Source of the DNA: Protula sp. h YS-2021
Taxonomy: Eukaryota > Annelida > Polychaeta > Sabellida > Serpulidae
Assembly (NCBI GenBank): GCA_949752745.1
Contig: OX457027.1
Span: 85,361,936 to 85,425,935, forward strand
Reading direction: 5' to 3'
Length of the DNA stretch: 64,000 nucleotides
How positions within the stretch are numbered: position 1 is the first letter of the stretch; every line of letters starts with the position of its first letter. Of this stretch, positions 34,001-44,855 are shown piece after piece. The position numbers and the translations under genes were made by a program. Below the pieces are notes generated by a model. It did no database searches. It saw nothing but the letters and a program-made list of their open reading frames with translations, and was not told where the DNA came from.

Positions 34001-36965
34001 CAGAACGGAATATGTAGTTCATAATTTTCCTGTAACATGGAGAACGAAAATGGAATCCGTTGGTTACGTATTATTTACCAGATGGCGTTTCACTTGAAAT
34101 TTGATATTGTCGAAAAATATGTTAATTGTTTTTGTTATCATGGTTTAATTTCACTGAAACTGGCTTATTTTTTTCTGAACACCCCCCCCCCCCCCCCCCA
34201 ACCAGCCTCATCTACAAGGTAAGGTATCTGTTGCCACACACGATTAAAATGCAATGGATCATGAGACTTTTCGCTTCCTCTGTCAGCAGCTTTGATCACT
34301 CCGACAGCAGTCCACATGTGACAATTTTATGAAAGACGCTCCCGTGAATTGTAGTAGAGGGGATAAAATTGCTCTAAAAATTTCGCATTATATATAGATG
34401 GATATATATTATATTCCATGGAAGGGGTGGTGTATATGGGTGTTCTTTTTGGTCAGGTTTATGAACAATAGCAACATAATAAACATGGGCACTTGTCCCC
34501 CAGTAAGAGGGGGTTTGCTTAATGAGCAGCTTCTTGACCATAGGTGTTCCGATCAGTCATTTGTAGTTAAAAACGAATTTAACATTTAGCGTAAAAATAT
34601 TTTCGGGCCGTCAGTGCCACTTCGGGATCTAAGTGACACTCAATGACCTCATTTACTGGAATGGAGCGAAATAAGTAAAAATGAAAATAAATTAGGGAAA
34701 AAATCGCTTTAACTGTTTCACAAAAATTCAGAATAACTGTCTTGGGTACATAATTATAATATGCGGAACGTATCAAAACGAGAAAAAAAGTAAAATAGAT
34801 GTTATTTCATATTAGCTGGAGTTAAACTGGTAAATCTTTACAAAAACAACAATGAATGATTTAATTGCAGTGAGATTTTGATAAGGTTTTACAAACTTTT
34901 CATGGGATTTTTATATATACAATCGACTCCATGCAGCACGGCATTTCATACCATGCCGTTTTCTTTTCATTTCGCATTATCTAAATAGCTCTTTACACTC
35001 CGTTCCGATGATGCTTAATACAAGAATCATTTGATACTGACAAGTGGAGAGTGTATAACAAACATACAAGTTCAGACAGTAGAGAAATCATTGATACTGA
35101 AACCTAGTGAATTTACTGGTATCAGTTCATCATTTAAAGCACAAATATTAAACATGCGACACACTGAGATTTCGATAGTTGTATCCCAGAAATATAACAA
35201 TACAAAATATGAAATATCTGAGAAGAATTATATTTCCATTATTGGTGAAAATTAACACGTATGTTATATTTGAGTATACAAGCAAGGGAATTCTATGAAA
35301 AAATCATTTGCAAATCTTTTATCAACCTTACAATTAATGTTTTAAATTTGCCCATATTTGGTAATATGTGTAAAATGCTACCGATGTGTTCTTAAATCAT
35401 AGTGGGTTTACTGCGAAATGAAAGTCCTCAAAATCCTCAAGAAATAGAAATAATTCAGCAATATATACACTGCGTTTTATAGCAAATCTGAAAGGGGTGG
35501 TGTTTTTAAAATATAGATATTTAAACGTATATTAAGAGCATACTTTATGGAAAACAAGAGAGCTTATATGTTAAATGATATTCAGTCTTTAGAAAAAGGA
35601 TGCCACTGCAAGATAAATCTTAGGTAAGGTGGTGGAGATTTATATTTAAAACCCTACTACAAAGTAAAAAGCACGTAAACAACACAACTGAGTAGTCTAC
35701 TTTCCAGTCTGACTTGACAAGTTTATACAACACTCAATAGAATTGCTTACACTGCAGATATCGACGCAACCAGTATACTGCTGAGACCATTTGTCCTGTG
35801 TATGAATGGGCTGATGGCAAAATTTCCATGTTCATTTTATACAAATATGCAAATGAATATCAAAAGAAAATTATGGAACACCATCCAGACGTACAAAGGG
35901 ATATTTCTGTCGTATTTGGTCTTCAGGCTCAGCTGCTTCCGACTAGTCAGCCGGACAGACTGGCATTGAGTTAAAAGGGAATCAGGCGGAAATGCATTGC
36001 ACACATTCAACAAACTATAGGAGTTAATCTGTATCCAGTGAAAATATATAACTGGATATTTTTTAACTTGATTCTGTTCGCAATTCTTCGTTAATATGGC
36101 ATGTTTTATCACCATAGTGATACTGACCACATGATCGCCAGCATGAAGAAAGCACGACAGAGCGGTCGTGATTGCAGCCATACCGCTGGGGAATGTCAGG
36201 CTTCCTGCTCCTCCTTCTATAGCATTGAGGGCACACTCAGCAGCTTCGCATGAGGGGTTCCCGAGTCTGGAGTATATGTATCCACCCTGCAAATAACGCA
36301 CAAAAACAAGCTGTTAGATTGATTGCTTAAAATCAAACAAAAAATTACGTTTCACTGGTATGAATGAAAAACTTTATGATTCCTTTAGAAGTTTTTTTGT
36401 CCTGAGACAAAATTGTATTTCATGGACTGATAGCTGCTGTCCAGATAGTTTCTACTGCTTTATATGGCTGCTTATTTTAAATGTGTTCAATTTAAATATA
36501 AAAAATTTAAAATCATTTTAATTGATTCACAGAGCCTGTATGTAAAAAGTAATATAGTTTATTATTGAGGTTTCTAAACAGCAATTTATACTGAGTTAAC
36601 AGAAAAATGCTTTACTAACATTTAAGCACCTACATATTAATCGAAGCACCACTCAGTCAGTAGTCGAATCAAAAATAAACATAAATCAGTAAGAAACACT
36701 AATAATAGCTTCCTCTAAAAAATATCGACATGCTTACATTTTTTAATATATCCAGATAATGATCAACCGATTTGATTTTATAATTCGTGGCATGATATAC
36801 TGGGGTGATTAAGGGTATGACATCTCTATAGGGCATGTGTAGTTTGGACGCCACCAGTTTACTGTCTGTTTTGATGTCATCTATCGATAACTTCTCCACA
36901 CCAGATTCTAGTGTAGTTTTTGCGGGTTTCCAATGTTCACTAAAACAGTCACCAGAAAGTGGCAT
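27951..36965 (-). CDS. Cystathionine/methionine gamma-lyase-like PLP enzyme, 9 exons, 424 aa
   Basis: Exons, in coding order: 36965-36738, 36286-36128, 32574-32437, 31871-31699, 29580-29469, 29200-29047, 28835-28741, 28547-28402, 28020-27951. All introns are GT-AG and phases agree throughout, giving 424 residues, close to the family's usual 390-430. The product is a cytosolic fold-type I PLP enzyme of the Cys/Met metabolism family, splitting the gamma bond of sulfur amino acids. Visible active-site elements are Y81-S-R83 (phosphate contact from the neighbouring subunit), S110-G-M, Y136 (stacks on PLP), N184, D210 in VDST (pyridine nitrogen), S232-A-T-K235 (Schiff-base lysine), S363-L-G-G and R400 (substrate carboxylate). 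Start: the first ATG, with an in-frame TAA 12 bases upstream; CAG just before AGAATG may be the acceptor of a 5' UTR intron. The Glu expected near S363 in cystathionine gamma-lyase is Val362, as in methionine gamma-lyases. The sequence appears intact. Confidence 0.92.
28402..28547 (-). CDS. Lyase exon 8 (residues 354-402)
   Basis: Acceptor GATTTTATAG, donor GTTTAC. Encodes [20 protein letters not shown] and ITDGLIRF with Arg400. Val362 occupies the position held by Glu in animal cystathionine gamma-lyase. Confidence 0.92.
28741..28835 (-). CDS. Lyase exon 7 (residues 322-353)
   Basis: Acceptor AAAATTAG, donor GTTTGA. Encodes [20 protein letters not shown] and [11 protein letters not shown], part of the C-terminal domain. 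Confidence 0.92.
29047..29200 (-). CDS. Lyase exon 6 (residues 271-322)
   Basis: Acceptor GGTTTGTAG, donor GTTATA. Encodes [20 protein letters not shown] and [11 protein letters not shown], ending on the first base of Gly322. Confidence 0.92.
29469..29580 (-). CDS. Lyase exon 5 (residues 233-270, PLP lysine)
   Basis: Acceptor GATCATAG, donor GTATCT. The first base completes Ala233, then [16 protein letters not shown] with the Schiff-base Lys235. Ends TTIGSVM. Confidence 0.92.
30120..30475 (+). repeat. Satellite-related modules inside lyase intron 4
   Basis: Three diverged modules: TCGAAAATTAGCTCAAAATCG at 30171, TCGAATATAAGCTC at 30291 and TCGAAAATAAGCTC at 30430 (the last two 139 bases apart). 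Each is followed by CTAACCGTTTTCGAAATAAT or a close variant, the reverse complement of the satellite phrase. They alternate with GACCATGA..GAGGTCAAGGTCA segments. Confidence 0.8.
30473..31192 (+). repeat. Recent 362-bp tandem duplication in lyase intron 4
   Basis: The block beginning AACCAACTTCCGGTGTTTTG at 30473 restarts at 30835 and runs to about 31192. I count roughly seven or eight differences, so the copies are about 98% identical. Each contains AAGGTCACGTGACCTTTGAC. Confidence 0.93.
31193..31420 (+). repeat. Degenerate end of the intron repeat
   Basis: Continues the family, with GGAGTTTTCTGGAAACC near 31239 and again near 31393. It resembles, in reverse orientation, the repeat edge near 14425-14480. 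Confidence 0.6.
31699..31871 (-). CDS. Lyase exon 4 (residues 176-232)
   Basis: Acceptor TTTATACCAG, donor GTTAGT, leaving two bases of the Ala233 codon. Encodes [21 protein letters not shown] (Asp210) and GIDICIHS. Confidence 0.92.
32437..32574 (-). CDS. Lyase exon 3 (residues 130-175)
   Basis: Acceptor GCTGTTTAAG, donor GTGAAA. Encodes [18 protein letters not shown], with Tyr136 that stacks on the cofactor, and ends KPNTK. The preceding intron is the longest, 3553 bases. Confidence 0.9.
32575..36127 (-). other. Lyase intron 2
   Basis: 3.55-kb intron, AT-rich. It includes an 18-C run (34182-34199). The open frames inside (for example 35031-35255) carry no recognisable domain. Confidence 0.7.
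36128..36286 (-). CDS. Lyase exon 2 (residues 77-129)
   Basis: Acceptor TTATTTGCAG, donor GTCAGT. Encodes [12 protein letters not shown] (Tyr81/Arg83 phosphate binding) and FPSGMAAI. Ending at GDHV keeps length and phase with exon 3; a later possible donor (after SITM) would break the alignment. Confidence 0.9.
36738..36965 (-). CDS. Lyase exon 1 (residues 1-76)
   Basis: Starts [14 protein letters not shown] and ends DYLDILKN before donor GTAAGC, phase 0. It contains the N-terminal arm and [12 protein letters not shown], the conserved start of the fold. Confidence 0.9.
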
Positions 36966-39900
36966 TCTCTGTAATTATTTAACGCAGTTCCATCCGTTGT
37001 TTTTCACTTTTTTCAAAAAAATCTGTTCTAAAACCTTTGAACTTGGATTTTATGATCTTTAAATTTAATTTAAATGTAGGAGTCGGCGTTTTGCTAGAAG
37101 TTGACTTATAATGTGATATTTAAATGGAATAATTCATTTAAGAAATATAACCAAACGTAACTCATTGTGTTTGAAACAAAATGCTTCTAACTGTATAAAT
37201 AGCGTACGTACATTAACTTTTCATTTAATTTTTAAATTTTAAATAATCATGGACTTAGTTTCCAAGATAATAATTATCGTTAAGAATTCCATTCTCACTA
37301 AAACTGGATCATATAAGCAGCAACAGAGCTTGGCAAAGCTAAGCTATTTTGTAATTTATCTCACTTTTATCCATACATAAGTTTTTAGGAACATAGTTAC
37401 GGCTATTACAATCAACACTATTGTCAGGAATTCGTACCAAAATATTTCCCAAACCTTCTATGTTTCATGGTGTATAATAAGAAAACCCCAATAAATGCCT
37501 TGAAATTTGTGAGTACGATGTGTACTTGTTACGTAAGGGTATATTAATGCATACATTTATTAAAATCAAAAAGGAAAGGAATACATTGTATAATAAACGT
37601 TAAACAATGCTATTTGCCAAATACTCAACTCATCATTTTAAATTTTACCAAATAAAAAATCTTTGATTTCTATAAAGTCATTGAAAAAAACATACGTTTT
37701 TCAAATAAAAAATTTCTATAATGATCAAATTATTACCTCATATTGTTATTCTGTTAGTTAACTGATATCCTATCTAACTGTTCAATGCAGAAAACCACTG
37801 TCTGTATGGCCACCAAAGCAAAATGGATCTATGTTATGTAAATAAAGAGTTTACATTACAATGCTATTTTTGCCCCCATCCTAGAAAGCGTTAGATTTTG
37901 AGGATGCATAGTATTTGTTTGATGAAGCTGGCTTCAAAAACACAACCAGATGATTAGAAGATTAACGTTGAGATGACATGATAAATTTGTGTGCATGTGA
38001 CCATGTCAGCAATCAGCGTTTCTGCCTACTTAGTTATGTGCTTATAAAGTCAGCTTAACTGTTCAAGTGTTGTGAACGGATAGAAAAACTTTGTGTAAAG
38101 CCACTCCGAGCCTCCTTTTGTCACATATCATTAAAATGCTCTTACTTAATATTTGTAAGACCACATACAAGCTTAAAACTAGTTTTGGCACAATCTTGAA
38201 CCATAACTGAGGTTAGATGCTGCAAATTAAAAATGTAAATTTAGTTCATTTGCATATAAACTCCCTAGTATTTAGCTTGTTTAACCTGTATGCTGGTTTG
38301 AATTGATAAAATATATACGATGAAATAAATTACGGTTGAGACACTGACATATTTTAGCCTCTAATATGGTTCATGAAACAGAATTGTTTAGCAACATGTT
38401 TGGATGAGATGTCCATGCCTATTTCAGTTGTGCAATATTTATAGTTGGAAATTGAATTATGTGTGCAGGAAGAAAATATAATTCACTGATATTGACACCA
38501 AAATATCCTAAATGCCCTTGCTTGTCAAATCGTACTACCTGGTTTGAAAAATCCCTTTACCTCGTGACTATATGCCTGAGGATATATCTATAATCTTCAA
38601 GCTGTTTTCATTTATTCTATTGCTAGTCACTGATTACACAATTTATATTCAAATTGATGCTGCAGATGTTCAGTAAACTCTGATAACTGACCGCTTTTTC
38701 AATTTGCATATTCCTGTGTAGCCTAGGCTCGCTTTACACAACATGTAATTTGAAATACGCGTATGATGAATACTCATATCGTATATTCACCGGAATTCAC
38801 AAAATGTAACACGAATTAATTCCATGTTCTAAATAATTTAAAAGCATTTCTTTCCTGGAATACACGACCGAAAATTTTTACCCAAAAAGAGACCCTCAAA
38901 TTCTAAAGTAGGAATTGGAGTTCAGAATGCAGAACTTACTTTGCAAATTACACAAACGGAATACACACTAACTAAATTCTACAAGCGCAGATATTACAGG
39001 GTAATCGCAGGTTATCGTATTTCTTCACTGATTTTACACACTGCATATTGCCACTAACATTCCAGTCTAAAAATGTACTACATAGATTAACATATTAATA
39101 ATATAACTGCTGTACATTTGAATATATTTGATCACTAAACGAAGTGCCAAAGAGCACACCAGTTTCTTGCAATGTCCTTCGAATCTATGAATAAAATATT
39201 ATATGAAATATAATATCTTAATTGCATTCGTTATAAATAACCCCTTGTCTTTCACCAGATTAACACTGCGAACCATTTCCTTACTTATAGAATCGTAATT
39301 CTGAGCCTAAGCCTAAAGACTGAGCTGTTTAATTTAAATTATAAATCTACACATTCAAACCCATACCCCAACATTATCATGTAGCCAAATCCAATACTTT
39401 TCCAAAGTAGTATATTAAATCTGACTTGTTAAATTCTTTATACTAAATCCAGCAAATGATTATTAGATATTACGTTTTAGAAAAACCTCTTTTTTCAGAC
39501 TCAGAACACATTTAAAGCAACACATTTGTTAGAATAACAGCGGATTTTACGATGGCAGAAAATTTGCAAGTCAGAGCATATAACTCCACGTTGTCGTGAT
39601 GTGGTTAGATTCATTCATATGCAGACATTTCCTGCACATCACATTTAATTCGAAAATGTTCAATTCGAAGGATTTCTTTAGTGCCCATCAGGCGCTTTAA
39701 GTGCATTTTACGACGGTTAATTTCGAAATGCGAATCAAACTTTTATGACTGTTTGATTCCATTTTACTGTCTGTTTGTTGTTTTAAGTAACACAAATTTT
39801 AAAAGTAAAAAAATAAGTGATGATTCAGAAATTGTAAATAAGTTAATCAAACGTGAATTAGAGACTGCGTGTGCTGCGTTTTTAACATAGAGGAAAGGGT

Positions 39901-40281
39901 TTTCATCAATGCGGTTAATTCGAAACAGGGATAATTCGAAATATTGTGCTCTGCTACAAACATTAGGCCTTTCAGCGTCGTTTACAGGGTGTTTCATTTT
40001 AGGATAGTTCAAAGCCTATGCTGTTTTTAGATGCCGGAAACACACAATCGTGACAAAAACATTAAGCTCAAATTTCTAAGGGCCTCTGATCATGGTCAAA
40101 ACAAAGAGTTAACAATAATTTGTAGAACTTTGCGTCATTGTGTAAGTAAATTTTCAGAATCTGTTGTCTTTGCTACATTTTTCAATATCCATTGAAACAG
40201 AGCTCCATCTGCTGTAAAAATTCTGAAACAACCATTCATCGTTTTTTCGGCCCGTAGCGTTACCCAACTTTTATTTCTAGC
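36966..40281. other. Upstream region of the lyase gene
   Basis: This must contain the lyase promoter and perhaps a 5' UTR exon, but I see no clear core promoter. No other genes recognised; AT-rich unique-looking DNA up to the LINE insertion. Confidence 0.5.
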
Positions 40282-40294
40282 TTTTATAAATTGT
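40282..40294 (+). repeat. Target-site duplication, left copy
   Basis: TTTTATAAATTGT, identical to 43303-43315 on the other side of the LINE. Confidence 0.85.
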
Positions 40295-40363
40295 GAAGCG
40301 TGCCAAGATATTGGAACCAGGACGGATGTTGGCCAAACCCAACCGGGCGCTAACACCCCGATA

Positions 40364-41510
40364 GTGGATGTCCTCCGACCAAAAACTACGCGTAGAGTGG
40401 GCTGCTGGAATGTGCGTACCATCTACCAAACTGGAAAACTAGCTCAAGTCATTAGGGAAATGGACACTTATAATATAGGGTTATTAGGCGTCAGTGAAAC
40501 AAGATGGACAAAAAGTGGATCTAGACAGTTAGCATCAGGACACAATATACTACACTCCGGAAGATCAGACGACAATCACAGTAGAGGTGTTGCTATCATC
40601 ACATCCAAAGAGGTCCACAGGTGCCTAATACAGTGGAAACCGATAAACGAAAGACTCATGACTGCCAGGTTTAACTCAGCTTACGCGAAACTATCAGTAA
40701 TAGCTTGCTATGCACCTACGGACGATAGCACAGAAGAAGACAAAGACATATTTTACGAAAATCTACAAGAAACCGTTGAGGACATACCCACTCACGACGT
40801 CTTGCTCATCTTAGGAGACTTCAACGCCAAAGTCGGAACCAACAATGCAGGAGCCGAAGCCACAATGGGGAGGCATGGGGTCGGAATAGCGAACGACAAC
40901 GGTGAAAGACTTATAACCTTCTGTCAAGAGAACCGTATGGTCATAGGTGGAACCATCTTTCCACACAAGGAGATTCACAAGGTGACTTGGAATTCACCAG
41001 ATGGTCACACTAAAAACCAGATTGACCATATCATTATCAACAATAGATGGAGAGGAAGCCTGCAAGATGTGAGAGCGATGCGGGGTGCAGATATAGCCAG
41101 TGACCATGAACTCATAATGGCAACCCTCAAACTCAAACTGAGGAAAGTGAAAAGGCGCGACCAACGTCAACCCCAACTTGATGTCACCAAACTCAAAGAC
41201 GCTAAGACTAAGAAAGCTTTCCAACTCGAAATGAGGAACAGATTCTCAGCACTACAGAACCAACAGGAACTAAACTTTGATAAGTTCAACCAAACAATTC
41301 TGGAAGTGGGAAGGAACGTGCTGGGCACAAAAAGACGCAAGAAAGAAGAATGGATATCTCTTCGGACATGGGAGAAAATAGATGAAAGAAAAGAAACCAA
41401 AAAGAAAATACTTGCAACAAAATCAGAGCGTCTCAAACATCAGCATAAAAATGCCTATACCGAATTAGATAAAAAAAGTAAAGAGAATGACACGATCAGA
41501 CAAAAAAGCG
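40364..41510 (+). pseudogene. LINE endonuclease domain (EEP fold)
   Basis: The first part of the LINE polyprotein. Motifs of the exonuclease-endonuclease-phosphatase fold appear in order: GCWNVRTIYQTGKL (Asn), GLLGVSETRWTKSG (catalytic Glu), VIACYAPT, LILGDFNAKVG (Asp/Asn), NQIDHIII (Asp) and ASDHELIMA (Asp-His). All catalytic residues look intact, so the domain itself is not decayed. It nicks target DNA to prime reverse transcription. The frame shifts near 41.5 kb, and the remaining ~15 codons of the open frame are out of phase. The true start may be upstream of the first Met. Confidence 0.88.
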
Positions 41511-43294
41511 TATATAGAGCATATGGCAGACCAAGCAGAAACAGCAGCTTCTAAGCAAGACATGGCAACACTGTATAAAATCACCAAATCACTGATGGGT
41601 GGATTGAACACAACAAATCAACCAGTAAAAAACCAAGAGGGTAACATCATCTCAAACGAAGAAGATAAAATCAAACGTTGGAAAGAGCATTTTGAAGAAG
41701 TTCTTAACAGAGATCAACCAGAAATTGATGCTTCTATACAACCCGCGCAAACTGAGCTCGATATCGAAACGGGGCCACCGACGCTAGATGAAGTGAAAAA
41801 TGCAATCAAGTCACTGAAGAACGGGAAGGCTCCAAGTGCATATCAAATCCATGTAGAATTGCTCAAAACAGAGCAAGAGCTAACTCCCAAGGCACTAACG
41901 GCAATTCTCGGCAATATTTGGCAATCTGAAATAGCCCCAGATATATGGAAAGTCGGTCTTATCGTCAAACTGCCTAAAAAAGGTGATCTGGCAAACTGTA
42001 ACAACTGGAGAGGTATCATGCTACTATCAGCAACAAGTAAAGTCCTAAGCCGTGTCATTTTGAACAGGTTAACAAAAACAGTTGACAGACTATTGCGCAA
42101 AGAACAAGCAGGGTTCAGAAAAGGCAGATCCTGTGCTGATCAGATTTTCACGCTTCGGCAAATCATAGAGCAAAGCAATGAATGGAACACAACAGTTTAT
42201 GCGAATTTCATAGACTTTACCAAAGCATTTGATAGTATCAATCGAGCAGCACTGTGGAAGATTATGGCTCACTACGGCATTCCAGACAGATCATATCTAT
42301 CATCAAGATGTTGTACAAGGATTTCAGTGCTAAAGTCATATGCGGAACAGACCTATCAGACCAATTCGCGATAAACACAGGAGTGAAACAGGGCTGCTAG
42401 TTGTCGCCGTTACTTTTCTTACTATGTGTGGATTGGTTACTGAAGGAAACGGTAAACAGTGAAAAGAGAGGTCTCACCTGGACTTTTACAGAAAATCTCG
42501 AAGACCTAGACTTTGCAGATGATATCGCTTTGCTAGCTCAAAGACACAAAGACATCCAATGTAAAACTTCAGATCTCACATCAAAAAGCAAACAGATTGG
42601 CCTGTGTATTAATACCGACAAAACCAAACTCATGAAATTGAACACCATCTCAGAACAGCCTGTTACCATCGAAAATAAAAATATACAAGAAGTGACTGAA
42701 TTCATTTATCTGGGAAGTAAATTCACAACAGATGGGAACTCGGAAGAAGATATAAACTACAGACTAGCAAAAGCCAGGGGAATGTTTGCGTCACTCAAAA
42801 ACATCTGGAAATCCAACAAGATCAGTACAAAAACTAAAATTCGTATTTTCAAGAGCAACGTTATTGCAGTACTCCTATATGGGTCCGAATCGTGGAAAGT
42901 GACTCAGATCATCAGCCATAAGCTAGATGTTTTTCAAACAAGATGCCTCCGTCGTATATTAAAAATCTTTTGGCTCAACACCATTTCCAACGACGAACTC
43001 TATCATCGGACAAACACGATACCAATCTCGATTGAAATCAAACGCAGAAGGTGGCGATGGATAGGCCATGTATGCAGAATGGAGTCAACGGCTATCCCCC
43101 GGATCGCAATGAGGTGGACTCCAGGAGGAAAGAGGAAAAGAGGACGCCCGAAAGAGACATGGAGGAGGTCGGTGGAGAAAGAGATGAAAGATCAAGGCTG
43201 GACATGGGGTCAAATACAGAAGTGGTCAACGGACAGACAACACTGGCGTTCTTTGGTGATGGCCTTATGTGCTCCAAGCACGAAGAGGATTAAG
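41487..43294 (+). pseudogene. LINE reverse transcriptase and C-terminal region
   Basis: RT motifs: NWRGIMLLSATSKVLSRVIL, EQAGFRKGRSCADQI, NFIDFTKAFDSINRAALW (motif A, catalytic Asp), GVKQGC then stop, LSPLLFLLCVDWL (motif B) and LEDLDFADDIALLAQ (motif C, FADD). The thumb contains EFIYLGSKFTTDGNSEEDI and LYGSESWKVT. The C-terminus has WRWIGHVCRM and a Lys/Arg-rich stretch ending in TKRIK. One lost base near 42.29 kb and TAG at 42398-42400 break it; otherwise it reads through, which suggests a recent insertion. Confidence 0.9.
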
Positions 43295-43302
43295 TAAGTA
43301 AG

Positions 43303-43315
43303 TTTTATAAATTGT
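43303..43315 (+). repeat. Target-site duplication, right copy
   Basis: TTTTATAAATTGT directly after the TAAG tail. Confidence 0.85.
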
Positions 43316-44855
43316 AAAAATTTCAGTCGTCGAAACTTCTGGCTGCAAATAATGTTTATACTTTTACCGTAATAACAAAACAGATTATACCGAAGGTGTT
43401 GTACTGTTATTAGTGATTTAGCTACTTCTAGTGTATAGCAATTGTACTATAATCTTCTCCAGAGTTAACATATACCATTTTGTGTTGTTCTTACTTAAAC
43501 ATGAGGATCTAAGAGTTCTCCAACTTTGTCACAAACAAAATTTCGTTTAATATCCGATCCCCATATCTTCAGCTAATGTTAAATTTAGCTGATTTATCGA
43601 TTTGTTTTTTTTTTCTAATGTTATTTAGTGATTAAAACACACAAGATTAAACAAAAATAACAACTAAGCCGACCTTCCGGAGGCTCCAGGAAAAGGCTGA
43701 TCAAAGGAAAAATATCTCTTAGATTTTTTTAAAAGAAAATATACGCAGAACAAAGCGTTTGAAGCAAATGAAGTGTTTTTATATATTGTTCGGTCAATAA
43801 AACAGGACCATTACTCAATCTGCAATACCTGAATGATTATTATATGTCTTTTCGGTATCTAAATAATGTTTATTGAATGAATAATTCTTGTTTTTCTTTC
43901 ATTACTTTGCTGGCATTATTTGACAATTTTCTTGCTGAGTTCATTTTAATCAAAGGCGACGCCATGAACTTATTTATTTTGTCTTAAATGGCAGTGTTTT
44001 CACTAGTCCAAATGATTTAACTTGTAACTGATCACTTCAATATGTTACTTTAATTTCATGATTTGTTTCATGACGTTCATTTCCAGAATCATTTTTTTCT
44101 ACCCAACTTGTTGTTAATTTTCATTACAGTACACGTCAAATTGACCTATCTCACAGAAAAAGCCTGCTTTTGCTGTGATGCCACTGTCGGCCAGTTACAG
44201 TATGGTGACGTACCATGCGCAAATGCGCGCAATCAACAACACTGGTGGTATAGACGAAGCGACAGCCACCCTGAAAGTAGACACAGCAACGTTCGCTACG
44301 ATGTGACAACACTGCACTTGGTGGCTTTTTGCTGTGGTTTGTGGAAAGAATCAGCGATTCAGCAGCAACAAACTCATATTGTCTGTGCAACCTCCCTAAA
44401 GTGTCAGTAATATATTCTTGCGAGTAATGTTTATAGAATGTGTTGGATGAAGTCCAACAGAGGATACGCTAAAAATACCCAAAATTGCTTTTTCATGTAA
44501 TTAGACCAATTTTAATGTTACGCATGAACATCTCGGCGTTCCTCGGTCAGTGGTGAGATGAGGTATAAATTTTGTTGAATGACGGAAATAATGTGTGGTT
44601 GTAATTTACGGATAGTTATTAGCCTAGAAATGTTAGTTTTTTTAAGAAAACTCTTTCTGTATGCAGTTTGAGAATATTGTCACTTGGCGCATTCAATTGC
44701 AGTAATAATTCAAACCATATTTAACAATTGTCGCGTTGGAGGTTGCATAAACACAAATTAATTTATAACTCATCAGCAAAAGAGAGAGCACAGCCATTTT
44801 TTGTTTGATTCGTGATTTTAATGCAGTTATGCATAGATGCACGAAATATAAAGGA
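43316..44855. other. No gene recognised
   Basis: AT-rich. The plus-strand frame at 44063-44410 (115 codons) and its minus-strand shadow have no domain I recognise. It may be degraded 5' part of the polymerase element that follows. Confidence 0.45.

Larger units (their letters stand above)
40295..43302 (+). mobile_element. Nearly full-length RTE-like LINE, ~3.0 kb
   Basis: A 3008-bp non-LTR retrotransposon bounded by a perfect 13-bp target-site duplication, with a short tandem tail TAAGTAAGTAAG instead of poly-A. It encodes an apurinic-type endonuclease, then reverse transcriptase, then a basic C-terminal region. The reading frame is broken only by frameshifts near 41490-41510 and 42285-42295 and one TAG at 42398-42400. 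Length, single EN-RT polyprotein and microsatellite-like 3' tail fit the RTE/SR2-type group; the clade name is my recollection and untested. It lies about 3.3 kb upstream of the lyase start. Confidence 0.9.

Noticed and set aside
35837..36301. 154-codon open frame taken as a complete protein
   Set aside because: Only its first ~55 codons (exon 2) are coding; the remainder reads into intron 2 past a GTCAGT donor.
44063..44410. 115-codon cysteine-containing plus frame
   Set aside because: No family recognised, and no splice sites or conserved pattern convincing enough to call a gene.
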